Assembly: GCA_020697255.1 (NCBI GenBank)
Contig: JAJFBE010000004.1
Coordinates: forward strand, 62,001-126,000
Origin: Burkholderiales bacterium
GTDB taxonomy: Bacteria; Pseudomonadota; Gammaproteobacteria; Burkholderiales; UBA11063
Direction: 5' to 3'
Length of the DNA: 64,000 nt
Numbering within the stretch: the stretch's first letter is position 1; the number at the start of each line of letters is the position of its first letter. A program made the translations under genes and the position numbers. Under the pieces are notes generated by a model. The model had not been told where the DNA came from, ran no database searches, and saw only the letters and a program-made list of their open reading frames with translations. Shown piece after piece: positions 27,853-37,145 of this stretch.

Positions 27853-28320
27853 TTAACTTTCTTTATATTTATTAATAATCTGTTCTAACCCGGGCAGGAT
27901 GTATTCTTTTAATTCCATACTTTGTTTATTATAACTAAACGTTGAAATCCGAAAATATAACTCTTCATTAACCTTTAGCCTTTTTATATAATCTAATACT
28001 ATATTGTCATCGATAGCGGCTATACTTCGCTGTGTAACCATCATTTCGCCACGTTTAATGCAAAATTCAGGTGAAAATAACTTTACACCAATTGGTGTGG
28101 TATTAGCATTTTGCAAAATATCTAAAAATAGGCTATTAGATTTTCTTGTTTCACTAGTAGCAATCATAACCGGCACATCGTCTAACCTGATAACAATGGT
28201 ACGTTTAAATAAGTCACCTTCAAAATCACTATATAGAATATCTAATTTATAATCATCAGTCAAAACTTTAAATGCCTTTGTTGTTGACCCCGGATCATAT
28301 ACAATATCTTTCCAGCTCAT
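27853..28320 (-). CDS. chorismate lyase-like protein (UbiC/DUF98 fold)
   Basis: A 155-residue protein that resembles the UbiC/DUF98 fold in the order PGSTTKAFKVLTDDYKLDILY, then RTIVIRLDDVPVMIATSET, then ANTTPIGVKLFS, where UbiC has the substrate-facing Arg, the Ser/Thr and the PLG..LF strand. If a true UbiC, it would make 4-hydroxybenzoate for ubiquinone. Overall similarity is weak and I cannot assign the substrate with confidence. It lies between the thioesterase-like gene and purB with 2-bp gaps on each side. Confidence 0.5.
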   Translation of the reverse strand: MSWKDIVYDPGSTTKAFKVLTDDYKLDILYSDFEGDLFKRTIVIRLDDVPVMIATSETRKSNSLFLDILQNANTTPIGVKLFSPEFCIKRGEMMVTQRSIAAIDDNIVLDYIKRLKVNEELYFRISTFSYNKQSMELKEYILPGLEQIINKYKES

Positions 28321-28322
28321 AC

Positions 28323-28778
28323 TTATTTATTCTTTACCGATACCGTAATTTTAAAATCTGAAATCATCTCATCTGGCTTACTTAAATCAGTAACCCCAAT
28401 CACATTTACTGTCACATTCACCCGCTCATGGGTTTTAGCCGCTTTTTTTATGGCATCAGCAATTAATTTACTATCATTACAGATAAAGTATGTGTCAGTC
28501 TCTGAGCGTTTTATAAAATTGCCGGCTACATCTTTAAATACAACCGTCGAATTATGATTATCCTGCTTTAGGTAATAGAAAGCTAAAACACCGGCAGATA
28601 CCTCTGTACCAATTAAAATCGAACCGAAATACATAGAATTAACATGATTTTTATTTTGGGGGATAAATGGCATTTTTATTATACATTTTTCGTTATCTAA
28701 ATGCTCAACACTCAATTGGGAGTATTCAATCATTGGCACATTTTGTCTTAAAAAATCTTCGAATTCTTTGGCTAACAT
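28323..28778 (-). CDS. DUF4442 hotdog-fold thioesterase-like protein
   Basis: 151 residues with the hotdog pattern: a first strand region IIKMPFIPQNKNHVNSMYFGSILIGTEVSAG, where the Asn and the GS...G turn match YiiD-C/DUF4442 acyl-CoA thioesterases, then FIKRSETDTYFICND and a C-terminal strand set. A role in hydrolysing an acyl-CoA or other thioester is inferred from fold only. It is the first gene of the DUF4442, UbiC-like, purB series. Confidence 0.65.
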   Translation of the reverse strand: MLAKEFEDFLRQNVPMIEYSQLSVEHLDNEKCIIKMPFIPQNKNHVNSMYFGSILIGTEVSAGVLAFYYLKQDNHNSTVVFKDVAGNFIKRSETDTYFICNDSKLIADAIKKAAKTHERVNVTVNVIGVTDLSKPDEMISDFKITVSVKNK

Positions 28779-28824
28779 ACAACCCCACCTGATGGTTAAT
28801 AATATCGTAAATGATTATAACATA

Positions 28825-28858
28825 TATGGATTCCCGGTCGGGGCTGGGAATTACGTTA
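28825..28858. repeat. dRS3-like palindromic repeat
   Basis: Reads ATTCCCGGTCGGGGCTGGGAATTACG: ATTCCC and GGGAAT spaced by 10 nt, close to the Neisseria dRS3 form (ATTCCC-N8-GGGAAT). Intergenic, upstream of the thioesterase-like gene. Confidence 0.6.
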
Positions 28859-29026
28859 AAACCGGTTGTGAATGACATGAAAACCAGCAATAAAAAATTG
28901 CCTGACCTTAATTTTTAGGGGAAAAATTACGCATTGCACAAGCTTTTATTACGGTAGAATTAAGTATATAAATAAGGTTGCCACGCATTGCATAACAAGG
29001 TTAACAATAACTAAATAGGCAAAATT

Positions 29027-29512
29027 ATGGTAAATAAAAGAAAATATACTTGTAATTTAAGATATCTACTTGGGATTATTTGTTTACTCCCGGTATTATC
29101 CTCTACTGCGCTTAATGTAGAAAGTGCTATGAATTATAATTTTGGCTGTAAGGCAATAAAAGAGCCAGTTCATAGAAAGCCTGCAAAAATTAGTACAGGT
29201 ACCGTATTTAAGCAAGATGCTATAGCCAGCGTACCAGTTAAACGACCAACCCTAAATAAAGTAAGTATTCCAAAATCAAAAGCACCATTACCGCTTAAAC
29301 TGGTTGAACGCAAGAAGGGCCTTCCGGTTAAAGTAGTTCCCCAATTATCAAACATGCCGGCAGTTAACAAAATTACTACCGATGATATATACAATGGAAT
29401 CTTAAATAGCAGTGTTTATCTGGACTATAATTCAACTATCTTTAATTTGTCGCCTAACTCGGTAAATGTTACTTATCCTCTGGACAAGAAACATAAAGAG
29501 CATCAGAAATAG
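29027..29512 (+). CDS. hypothetical exported protein
   Basis: 161 residues, not recognised. The N-terminus has basic residues then a hydrophobic segment ([18 protein letters not shown]) consistent with a signal peptide. The middle is rich in Lys, Pro and Val ([20 protein letters not shown]), suggesting a disordered periplasmic linker. A single Cys (FGCKAI) near residue 43 follows the signal. Its 3' end overlaps the convergent trpS by 10 bp. Confidence 0.6.
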   Translation: MVNKRKYTCNLRYLLGIICLLPVLSSTALNVESAMNYNFGCKAIKEPVHRKPAKISTGTVFKQDAIASVPVKRPTLNKVSIPKSKAPLPLKLVERKKGLPVKVVPQLSNMPAVNKITTDDIYNGILNSSVYLDYNSTIFNLSPNSVNVTYPLDKKHKEHQK

Positions 29513-30498
29513 CTAAGCCCCATGGCTGATTTTACCTCCTTAAGCGTAGTTGCCGCTACTTCTTTAGCTTGCAATGAACCTTTATGTAAAATATTTAATA
29601 CTTCATCAGTATTTTTGGTTAACTCAAGGCGCCTCTTTCTTATTGGAGCTAAAATATTTTCAATAACTTCAAATAAATATTTTTTTAGGGCTACATCGCC
29701 TAAACCACCACGTTTATAATGCTCTTTTAGCTCAAATACTTTCTGTTTATCTGCATCAAAAGCATCCAGATACGCAAATACAGTATTTCCCTCTACTTGT
29801 CCAGGATCACTCACTTTAAGATGATTTGGATCAGTATACATCATCATTATTTTTTGTCTGACTATATCACTGCCATCGGATAAGAAAATTGCATTACCCA
29901 GAGATTTACTCATTTTGGTTTTACCATCAATTCCAGGTAATCTTGCTACAGAGGATAATAATACTTTAGTCTCTGGTAGTATATTGCCATATAATGTATT
30001 GAATTTACGAATAATTTCATTGGTCTGCTCAATAATTGGCAACTGATCCTCACCGGCAGGAACAATTTGCGCTTTAAAGGCTGTAATATCAGCTGCTTGT
30101 GACACCGGATAAGCTAAAAACCCAGCCGGAACATTATTGCCATACCCTTTTTGCTGCATTTCATTTTTAACTGTCGGGTTACGTTCAAGCCTGGCTAATG
30201 TGACCAAATTCATGTAATACCCGGTTAACTCTGCAATCTCAGGAATTTCGGATTGAATAAAAATAGTACTCACCTGCGGATCTATTCCAACTGCTAAATA
30301 ATCACATGCTACTTCAAGTACATTATTTTTTACCTTATCCGGATTTTCCGCATTATCAGTTAACGCCTGCCAATTGGCTATCATAATAAACTGTTGATAT
30401 TCATGCTGTAACCTAACCCTATTTTGTAATGAGCCAATAAAATGACCCAGATGTAAGCATCCGGTAGGCCTGTCTCCGGTTAAAATAACTTGTTTCAT
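29503..30498 (-). CDS. trpS: tryptophan--tRNA ligase
   Basis: Class I aminoacyl-tRNA synthetase. The HIGH-type motif [11 protein letters not shown] and the [12 protein letters not shown] motif are both intact, and the tryptophan-pocket region [12 protein letters not shown] is normal. The ATG at 30498 ([13 protein letters not shown]) gives 331 residues; the longer frame from 30552 adds residues not seen in the family. Confidence 0.96.
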   Translation of the reverse strand: MKQVILTGDRPTGCLHLGHFIGSLQNRVRLQHEYQQFIMIANWQALTDNAENPDKVKNNVLEVACDYLAVGIDPQVSTIFIQSEIPEIAELTGYYMNLVTLARLERNPTVKNEMQQKGYGNNVPAGFLAYPVSQAADITAFKAQIVPAGEDQLPIIEQTNEIIRKFNTLYGNILPETKVLLSSVARLPGIDGKTKMSKSLGNAIFLSDGSDIVRQKIMMMYTDPNHLKVSDPGQVEGNTVFAYLDAFDADKQKVFELKEHYKRGGLGDVALKKYLFEVIENILAPIRKRRLELTKNTDEVLNILHKGSLQAKEVAATTLKEVKSAMGLSYF

Positions 30499-30630
30499 AT
30501 CAAATAATGCCTGCAAATTGAAAAACTGTATTATATCATGCTGTAGCAGCACCTCTAATAGAGTAATTAGTTACGGAAATTCGGTAAGTATACATTTTTC
30601 AGATCATACATACTAATAATGGAATTTTGC

Positions 30631-30764
30631 CTCCAATTTGGGAGGGCGAAATAGAAGAAAAAAAGCAGACACACTTTTGCTTATATATGGTTTAATAACG
30701 TATGTATATCTCCTTGGAACTTATTTGAAAAAGACAATTAAGCAATTTATTGATTGTCTTTTTT
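30631..30764 (+). other. leader with hairpin and terminator-like stem before the 441-residue orphan gene
   Basis: A small hairpin CCTCC...GGGAGG (30631-30647) is followed by a stem AAAAAGACAAT (30728-30738) / ATTGTCTTTTTT (30753-30764) with a 14-nt loop and T tract on both strands. It could be an attenuator of the downstream gene or the end of a small RNA. No known riboswitch class was recognised. Confidence 0.45.
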
Positions 30765-30790
30765 AGATAACAGGTTTTTAAGGTAATGAC

Positions 30791-32116
30791 ATGCATTTTA
30801 AAACAACTGATAATATAGATATCGGCATAAAAAAGCTATCAGTAGATGAAGCGCTGGCTATTTTACAAAGAATTCGGCCGGATTTAGCCAAAGTCATGAA
30901 AGCACACGGTCTGGATGATCTGCCATTTTATAAAGTAAGCTACCCCTTTGGTAGCCCAATAATTAATGCGGGTAAATGCTATTTACCCCTGGCAAATGGT
31001 GAAAGCATTGATTTTAACAGCCCAAAATTACCAGGTACGTTAGCTAATGATTTGAATTATGACCCTCTTACTGAAGATCCATTAGCTATAATTCTTAGTA
31101 AGAATTCAGAGTTTTACCTACCAACTGGCAGTAATATTATGTCACATGCCATAATTCACCCAGGTGAAATGTACGGTATACCCAAAGCAGTAGACCCAGA
31201 GGCAGATTCGTCCCTAATCTGGAATCTAAATGCCGGTATAAGATATTTATTTACTCTATCCAGGGTAACTTCCAAGCCAAGGCATAATGAATTTCAAAAA
31301 GCATACGGGATAAAAACTGAGATACCGCTCTCCCCTTCTGATCAATGGGAAACTTTTGTTCAAATCGCCAGAGGAGCGAAGTCAGAGTGGGTATGTGAAG
31401 TATTATATTTTCCGAGAAAGCTCATTAATTTATTAAAAACATCAGCTTTTGTAGAAATGTCTGATATTTTGCAAAAAATACGTCGTGAATCTTACAATAT
31501 CTGGCACAATACCGCTGTAGTCTGGGATGCAGCCTTTAACAGTATAGAAACCCAAAAATACCTGACTCATTATTCTTCCTATGCATTATCTACTGCCAGA
31601 CAATTATATCTTATCGCAGCAAATAGCGCTACAGGTTTCAGGCCGGCAACCGATGAAAATTCGGCACCGATTAAACTGTTTCAGGAAGCCTACTTAAATG
31701 TTTATGGATTAGCAGACGAGAATCAAAACAGCGTTATAATGGAAACAACCAATCTAATCCCGGATGACCATAACCCGGTATATTATTCGCTCAACTGCCC
31801 AACGCTTGCCAAGCATAACCCTGACACTTTTAAAGGCAAAAGCCTGATTACACTTTTAGATGATGTAGAGCGTATAACAGCGGCCTACCAGGACCGCATC
31901 CCATTAAATCAACCCAGAATCAAATCATTATATAATGCATCAGTTTCTACAAGCTTTTCTTTTTATCACAGCAATAGCGACCCAAAAATGTACAAAAATA
32001 TTTTAAATCATGAAATGATTGCCCAAGAAGATGCCAGGTTTACCCGGGATAATATGGAAACTTTTGCTGCATCAAGCCAATTTTTTAAAGGATGCATTAA
32101 AATCTGGCATAAATAA
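30791..32116 (+). CDS. hypothetical protein, 441 residues
   Basis: I do not recognise a family. There is no signal peptide or membrane segment. The sequence is soluble with an acidic-to-neutral balance. The N-terminus is DEALAILQRIRPDLAKVMKAHGLD. A glycine/proline-rich centre (YLPLANGESIDFNSPKLPG, HPGEMYGIPKAVDP) precedes a helical segment, and the tail is rich in Ser and Asn. The ATG at 30791 is preceded by TTTTTAAGGTAATGAC, with AAGG as Shine-Dalgarno. A hairpin/terminator-like structure is found in the leader. Confidence 0.75.
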   Translation: MHFKTTDNIDIGIKKLSVDEALAILQRIRPDLAKVMKAHGLDDLPFYKVSYPFGSPIINAGKCYLPLANGESIDFNSPKLPGTLANDLNYDPLTEDPLAIILSKNSEFYLPTGSNIMSHAIIHPGEMYGIPKAVDPEADSSLIWNLNAGIRYLFTLSRVTSKPRHNEFQKAYGIKTEIPLSPSDQWETFVQIARGAKSEWVCEVLYFPRKLINLLKTSAFVEMSDILQKIRRESYNIWHNTAVVWDAAFNSIETQKYLTHYSSYALSTARQLYLIAANSATGFRPATDENSAPIKLFQEAYLNVYGLADENQNSVIMETTNLIPDDHNPVYYSLNCPTLAKHNPDTFKGKSLITLLDDVERITAAYQDRIPLNQPRIKSLYNASVSTSFSFYHSNSDPKMYKNILNHEMIAQEDARFTRDNMETFAASSQFFKGCIKIWHK

Positions 32117-32211
32117 TACTGAACTAAAAGCAAAGAATTTAACCTAAACTTTGCGGTCTCTTACGTTTCTCTAGTTTGATATTATTCCGTCTTTATGATA
32201 GGAATATGAAA

Positions 32212-32427
32212 ATGATTAATACAAACAATAGAGCGTATAAAATAATTCAGGTGGTAAGCAGCGCAGATACAATTGAAAATGCAATTAACTTGGCGATAGC
32301 TTCATTGGGCAGCATGGTACGTTACCTTGCCTGGTATAAAATTGTAGAAACCAGGGGCCGAATTTGCGATAATGAAGAGCCCCTTCATGTAGTGTTAGAC
32401 ATAGGGCTTTCACACAGAATCCAGTAG
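32212..32427 (+). CDS. dodecin family flavin-binding protein
   Basis: A 71-residue protein matching dodecin, a hollow dodecamer that stores flavin or coenzyme A. Core strand AYKIIQVVSSADTIENAINLAIASLGSMV, then the aromatic W of LAWYKIVETRGRI that stacks on the isoalloxazine, then VVLDIGLSHRI. The ATG at 32212 has GGA 8 nt upstream; an in-frame ATG at 32206 is too close to the Shine-Dalgarno. Its 3' end overlaps the convergent phosphoribosyltransferase by 18 bp. Confidence 0.8.
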   Translation: MINTNNRAYKIIQVVSSADTIENAINLAIASLGSMVRYLAWYKIVETRGRICDNEEPLHVVLDIGLSHRIQ

Positions 32428-33075
32428 GTTTCGCCGGGCGGCTTTAGCACATAAAACCTTAACCTCTTGATCTGTAACCTGGTGGAAGTCATCATAACAT
32501 AATTTCATACTATGAAATGGCTCCGGGATACTTAAACAAAAGACTTTATCTACTAAATTACTGAGTCTTTTTAAGGCATCTGGCGAGAGTACCGGTACTG
32601 CTACAATTATTTCCGCCGGGTTTAATTGTTTAAGCACCATTATTACCGCAGTAATTGATAAACCTGTAGCTACACCATCATCCACTAAAATAACTTTCTT
32701 ACCCTTTACATTGGGCAACGGCCTATTATTTCGATACAGGTTATCACGACGCAAATATTCCCTTCTTTCTTTTTCTATCATTGTCTGGATATTAAAAGCA
32801 TTGATATCAATTGTAGCGCTTACTTGGGGGTTTATATAAACAAGATTACCCATAGTAACCGCTCCTATTGCATACTCTTCATGCCGCGGATAACCTAATT
32901 TACAGACTATCATTAGATCAAAATGCAAATTTAGTTTTACCGCCATCTCATAAGCCACCGGCACTCCTCCCCGGGGTATAGCCAGGATGATAGTATCAGG
33001 ACTATTTTTGTAAGCTTGTAACTCATCAGCCAGAGCTATCCCGGCTTCCGCCCTATTTTTTAATATTTTATACAT
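32410..33075 (-). CDS. phosphoribosyltransferase-domain protein
   Basis: 221 residues with the PRTase PRPP loop VILVDDGVATGLSITA near residue 125, preceded by the DTIILAIPRGGVPVAYEM pattern that defines a family of stand-alone phosphoribosyltransferases. The nucleobase substrate is not evident. Convergent with the dodecin gene. Confidence 0.85.
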   Translation of the reverse strand: MYKILKNRAEAGIALADELQAYKNSPDTIILAIPRGGVPVAYEMAVKLNLHFDLMIVCKLGYPRHEEYAIGAVTMGNLVYINPQVSATIDINAFNIQTMIEKERREYLRRDNLYRNNRPLPNVKGKKVILVDDGVATGLSITAVIMVLKQLNPAEIIVAVPVLSPDALKRLSNLVDKVFCLSIPEPFHSMKLCYDDFHQVTDQEVKVLCAKAARRNLLDSV

Positions 33076-33446
33076 TTTTATCTTTCCAAACTAATTATAG
33101 TAATAGTATTACATGTACATAGAATATGTTACAACCATAATACTTAGGGGATATTTAAGGGCATAATATTATTACGGCGCTATCACTCTTGCCTCAACAG
33201 GCACTATTGATTAGTTTTGACACGTCAATATAATTCTTAGATTGAATTGTTTATATGTAGTTTTTTAATTCTGATATGTAACGTTATATTTCATGATTAA
33301 TATCTAATATATGAAAAAATACATTTTGGACTATGATATATTATTGCTTGTGGGTCAGATATACAATACTCAATAAAGCAGTGGGTAATTTTACCCTTGA
33401 GTGGTTATCCACGAGATAGAATCTTTAAAATTATGGTATTAATGAA
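33076..33446. other. intergenic region with two palindromes upstream of the MFS gene
   Basis: Contains TTGACACGTCAA (33217-33228) and GGGTAA-TT-TTACCC (33383-33396), the second about 50 bp before the MFS start codon and so a candidate operator. Very AT-rich; nothing else recognised. Confidence 0.35.
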
Positions 33447-34604
33447 ATGATAGTAAAAATTAAAGACAAAACTTTTGTCTATATTTGTTTAATGGCAGCC
33501 TGCTTGTATTTTTCCAGAGTTGCAATTACATTCCTTCCCGTACATCTACATAATATTGGGCAGAATAAATGGGTTATTGGTTTATCTACTGCCATGTTTG
33601 GAAGTGGATATTTTCTTGGATCCTATCTATTAAAACATTTTAAATTAGCGCGTAAAAAGGCTTTACTATTAGCATATTTGCTGGTTCTTAGTTGTTTCAC
33701 TGAAATGTTATTTAATAATTGGTTGCTTCTACCATTATGCTTTATGCTAGGGACTGGCTTCGGATTCATCTTTGCAAATATTAACCTTTTAGTTTTAAAA
33801 GATGCAAATAATAGATTAACAGTCTCTATTTACAGAATATTTTTAAATATTGGTGCCGCCAGTGCTCTATTCACTTATTCATTATTAGTTGCCCAATATA
33901 ACATAATACTAATACTGTCAATTATTATGGCTTTATGTGGGGTACTTTTTTCTATACGCCTGGATTTTAAATCGTCTAATCATTTAGATTTGTCAACTAA
34001 TAAAGCACCTATTAAAAATAGTTTTTTTAAAATAATGTTTGTAGAAAAAAGATTGTTGCTATTTTGTTTATTTGATTTAATAATTAATACTTTGTACTCA
34101 CAATTTTATTTAGCTTATCCAATTTATCTAAAAACCGTTTATCATGTAAGTATTACCAATTTTGGGATAATGTCATTAATAAGTGTAATAAGTATAATAT
34201 TATTAGAATATCCGATAACAAAAATATTCGTAAATGCAAACTGGCAAATTGTCTTTTATGGAGGAGCATTTCTAATTTGCATTTCGCAAGGATTATTACC
34301 TTTTGGACATACCCAACTATATGCATATATAGTTTTTTTTCTATATGTATTGGGTGAAATTATATACTTTCCGGCATCGTCTTTTATGCCAAAGCAGTTA
34401 TGCACAGATCCAAAAAATCTTGATATATGGGTGTCATATAGCTCATCAATCTCCGGTGCTTCAATTATAACAGCACCAATATTTTTCTCCCTGATATACG
34501 GTACGCTTGATATAAATTATATTTGGTATACATCTTTAGCTATAGGTGTATTATGCTTATTTACATTTATAGTTTACAATTGGAGGCCTAAGGTACCTAT
34601 ATAA
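33447..34604 (+). CDS. major facilitator superfamily transporter
   Basis: 385 residues with about 12 hydrophobic segments in two halves and a central cytosolic loop (DFKSSNHLDLSTNKAPIK). The N-terminal half has the glycine-rich GTGFGFIFANINL helix. The MFS fold is clear but the substrate is unknown. The DNA is more AT-rich and rich in rare-looking codons, typical of the accessory region that begins here. No operon partners. Confidence 0.85.
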   Translation: MIVKIKDKTFVYICLMAACLYFSRVAITFLPVHLHNIGQNKWVIGLSTAMFGSGYFLGSYLLKHFKLARKKALLLAYLLVLSCFTEMLFNNWLLLPLCFMLGTGFGFIFANINLLVLKDANNRLTVSIYRIFLNIGAASALFTYSLLVAQYNIILILSIIMALCGVLFSIRLDFKSSNHLDLSTNKAPIKNSFFKIMFVEKRLLLFCLFDLIINTLYSQFYLAYPIYLKTVYHVSITNFGIMSLISVISIILLEYPITKIFVNANWQIVFYGGAFLICISQGLLPFGHTQLYAYIVFFLYVLGEIIYFPASSFMPKQLCTDPKNLDIWVSYSSSISGASIITAPIFFSLIYGTLDINYIWYTSLAIGVLCLFTFIVYNWRPKVPI

Positions 34605-34718
34605 ACTTTAAATATGTTATTGGTATATGGCTATCTCAAATATTTCAACAATTCTTTTGATGCAAACAATCTAATGTTATTTGCATTAAAGGAACCTGGC
34701 TATGCAATCATAATGTTA

Positions 34719-34936
34719 AGCAATTTTGAAGTTCTGCCTGTAAATTAATTACACTTTGGATTTCATCGGATAAAGCCCTACGTGTTTACCATTTCTATAG
34801 CCGAAGATTTCCCTGAGCCTGGCTGCCCACCTAAAATTACTAAAGTAGGACTATTCATAGGGGTAGCCGAACTAATATCTAATAACGTTCTTGCTTTTTC
34901 TAACATTTTTGAAGCTATTAAACTGTCAAAACTCAT
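34719..34936 (-). pseudogene. zeta-toxin-like kinase fragment (P-loop remnant 1)
   Basis: The ATG at 34936 overlaps the previous stop codon by 4 bp. It opens MSFDSLIASKMLEKARTLLD, then LVILGGQPGSGKSSAIEMV, with Walker A GGQPGSGKS as in zeta toxins, and stops at 34778 after 52 residues. A second short in-frame stretch in another phase, ALSDEIQSVINLQAELQNC (about 34719-34775), may be the C-terminal end of the same ancestral gene after internal deletion. A second, separate remnant exists at 40143-40275. Confidence 0.6.
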
Positions 34937-35463
34937 AGAGCCACCTTAGTCTTGTTAATCATGTCTTGTAATACTTGCTTATGCGACTTTATAATTCTTT
35001 CTTCTTTGGCTTTATCTGTTGCCAAATTACATTTTTTTAGGATAGGAGCTATAGTTTTAAAAACATTTTCTACATCATTATCAGTCAAATGCCTAAACTT
35101 AGCATGTTGCGCAAATAAAGCTTTAGCTGCTAATTGATAAAAATCTATAGTTTTGGGGTTTGGGTCTTTTTTACTTTTTTCATAGCGTTTTAAATCAACA
35201 AGAATCCCGACCAGCTTGGGAAATATACTCCTGCCCACTTCCCGCCTAACACTCATAACTGTAGTAATTTGATTAATATTTATTACTTTCTCATCAACTA
35301 ACCTAAAACCATCCTCATAACTTTTAAGTCCAATTTCTAACAATTCTATCAATGTTGGAGTAAATTGATGGCTACCAGGACGGCTGTTAGCTATCTGCTC
35401 AACTCTCTGTAAAACCGGGGCATTCCTTTGATTTACCCTTATATTTACTAATGTTTTGTTCAT
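34933..35463 (-). CDS. putative antitoxin partner of a zeta-like toxin
   Basis: 176 residues, no recognised family. A basic N-terminus (MNKTLVNIRVNQRNAPVLQRVEQ) suggests DNA binding, followed by helical, Lys-rich sequence. It ends in ATGA overlap with the P-loop fragment. The role as antitoxin is inferred only from this coupling. It is probably a relic without a functional partner. No promoter could be assigned. Confidence 0.5.
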   Translation of the reverse strand: MNKTLVNIRVNQRNAPVLQRVEQIANSRPGSHQFTPTLIELLEIGLKSYEDGFRLVDEKVININQITTVMSVRREVGRSIFPKLVGILVDLKRYEKSKKDPNPKTIDFYQLAAKALFAQHAKFRHLTDNDVENVFKTIAPILKKCNLATDKAKEERIIKSHKQVLQDMINKTKVAL

Positions 35464-35629
35464 GATAATACTCCTGTAATTATTATATACATGTTATATC
35501 ATGTAAAGATAATGTATAGACATTTATTTGTGCTATCCAAAATTTGGATAGTTACCCGAATCAACCTTTTATTGCATTACTGCTTACTTTAATTAAGCCG
35601 GATGATTTTTTACGTCTGTTACCATCATA

Positions 35630-35690
35630 GGGTAGATTTTATAAGAAAATAATATCTCAGCTGCCGCAGATTCTACGGCAACACTTTTAT
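35630..35690 (+). repeat. 61-bp palindrome-bearing repeat, copy 1
   Basis: GGGTAGATTTTATAAGAAAA at one end, and GCCGCAGATTCTACGGC as the palindromic core near the other end, followed by ACACTTTTAT. Nearly identical to copy 2 at 36540-36600; together they bracket the FMN reductase gene as direct repeats. Confidence 0.8.
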
Positions 35691-35753
35691 TGTAGGCGTA
35701 ATTTAGTGCCTCTAGGGTCGCCTTTATTTGTCGCTAAACCATTAAATTTGAAT

Positions 35754-36419
35754 TTACATGCCATATTTATAGGAATCCTGGTATAGCAACTTAATTGGTC
35801 TAATTTGTCCAAGATATTTGGCATAAATATCCAACACTTTTAAAGAATAGTTTAATCTCTCCTGGATATATTTATCTGTATCACTCATCGCACTATCGTT
35901 TAAAACCGCAGTAACATTTTTAATTATAACATGGTCGGGTATGTAACAAATTTTAGTGTTTTTATAGCTACTCATCCGAAGATTTGCAACTGGATAAGAT
36001 CCGCCACTTGCATTGGCAGAAATAGAAACGATTAATCCTGGCTTATGCGCCAATTCATCATTACTACATAAATGGAAAAAATTCATTAAGGATGGTGGCA
36101 CCATCCCATTCCACTCAGGAGCAACTATAATTATTGCATCTGCTGATTTTAGCTTCTTGGAATTATGACTCCAGACCTCGTTCCAATCTTCTCCTTTATC
36201 CCAATAATCTTCATTCCATTCAGGAATACCCGAATTTGCTAAATCTAAAATATATGCATCATTATCTAAATTTAGCTCTTTTAGCTGCTTTTTTATATGG
36301 TAAGATACTTTCAAAGATTGTGAATTTGCTCTGGTACTGCCACTAACAATAAAATATTTAGCTACCGCATTTTTTTCTAAATTGTCTTCATTACTCATAG
36401 ACGTCGTTTGATCAGCCAT
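35754..36419 (-). CDS. NADPH-dependent FMN reductase family protein
   Basis: 221 residues of the FMN_red/flavodoxin-like fold. YFIVSGSTRANSQSLKVSYH gives the phosphate-binding GSTRxxS loop, followed by IIIVAPEWNGMVPPSLMNFF, the usual PEYNGSxPGxLKN analogue, and the SISANASGGSYPVANLR loop. It probably reduces quinones, nitro compounds or flavin with NAD(P)H. The N-terminal 20 residues are an extra acidic extension. The gene lies between copies 1 and 2 of the 61-bp palindromic repeat. Confidence 0.8.
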   Translation of the reverse strand: MADQTTSMSNEDNLEKNAVAKYFIVSGSTRANSQSLKVSYHIKKQLKELNLDNDAYILDLANSGIPEWNEDYWDKGEDWNEVWSHNSKKLKSADAIIIVAPEWNGMVPPSLMNFFHLCSNDELAHKPGLIVSISANASGGSYPVANLRMSSYKNTKICYIPDHVIIKNVTAVLNDSAMSDTDKYIQERLNYSLKVLDIYAKYLGQIRPIKLLYQDSYKYGM

Positions 36420-36539
36420 TGTAGTTTTTCCTTATAAACATTAAAATTATTTTTCCTATTTCTTAACCACCGTCAATATGTGAGATTATTTTTTAATAGT
36501 CACTGCCAATCTAACTCCAATAACATAGGTACAATTATC

Positions 36540-36600
36540 GGGTAGATTTTATATGAAAATAAGATGACTGCCGCCGTAGATTCTACGGCAGCACTTTTAT
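36540..36600 (+). repeat. 61-bp palindrome-bearing repeat, copy 2
   Basis: Same element as 35630-35690, with core GCCGTAGATTCTACGGC. Direct orientation. Confidence 0.8.
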
Positions 36601-36699
36601 ATGAAACGAACGGGAATCGGTAATAGAAGGTCAATTAGCTGTAGGTATTTTGAGCTAAATCCAATTATTTTTGTATAGCTATTTTTTAAGTTGGTGCGG

Positions 36700-37121
36700 C
36701 TATTTAGCAGATGTTTTTCGAAAACCGACGGCTAATCTATTCCAGGAATTAATAGTAATTATCGCCATTGAAAGATTAACCGTTTCTTTTTCATCAAAAT
36801 TTTGTATGACTTCCTGATATATATTATCTAGCGCCTGTGTTTTTGATAATAATGTAATTGCCTCTGTCTATGCTAAGGCAGCCCTTTCACGTTTGTAAAA
36901 AATGGGGATTTTTGCCACACTGCAACAGCGTGAAGTCTTTGTGCTGATTCTCCGGCATTAGTTGCAGCAATTGTATGAAGATTAACACAATACGTACATA
37001 CATTTATTTGAGACGCACGAAGTTTGATGACTTCAAGAAGTGTTTTTTCAATACCACAATTATTCACAAACTGCACCAGCCCGGCAGCAACAGTTAAATA
37101 TGGTGGAACTCGTGTCTGTTT
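36700..37121 (-). pseudogene. AhpD/carboxymuconolactone decarboxylase family, inactivated
   Basis: Pieces in two phases give the family pattern VIKLRASQINVCTYCVNLHTIAATNAGESAQRL, with CTYCxxLH as the redox pair, then after a frameshift near KSPFFTN the phase continues RERAALA-stop-TEAITLL and ends FRKTSAK. One frameshift plus a Trp-to-stop change. The start is also unclear. The function, peroxidase-type disulfide reduction, is therefore lost. Confidence 0.75.
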
Positions 37122-37145
37122 TTACTGATTCACAAGCAAATAAAA

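Noticed and set aside
35630-36600. Integron attC sites around the FMN reductase gene
   Set aside because: No GTTRRRY/RYYYAAC core pair and no integrase in the window.
36873-37076. A 67-residue AhpD-like small protein
   Set aside because: Family sequence continues out of frame past the stop; it is a pseudogene piece.
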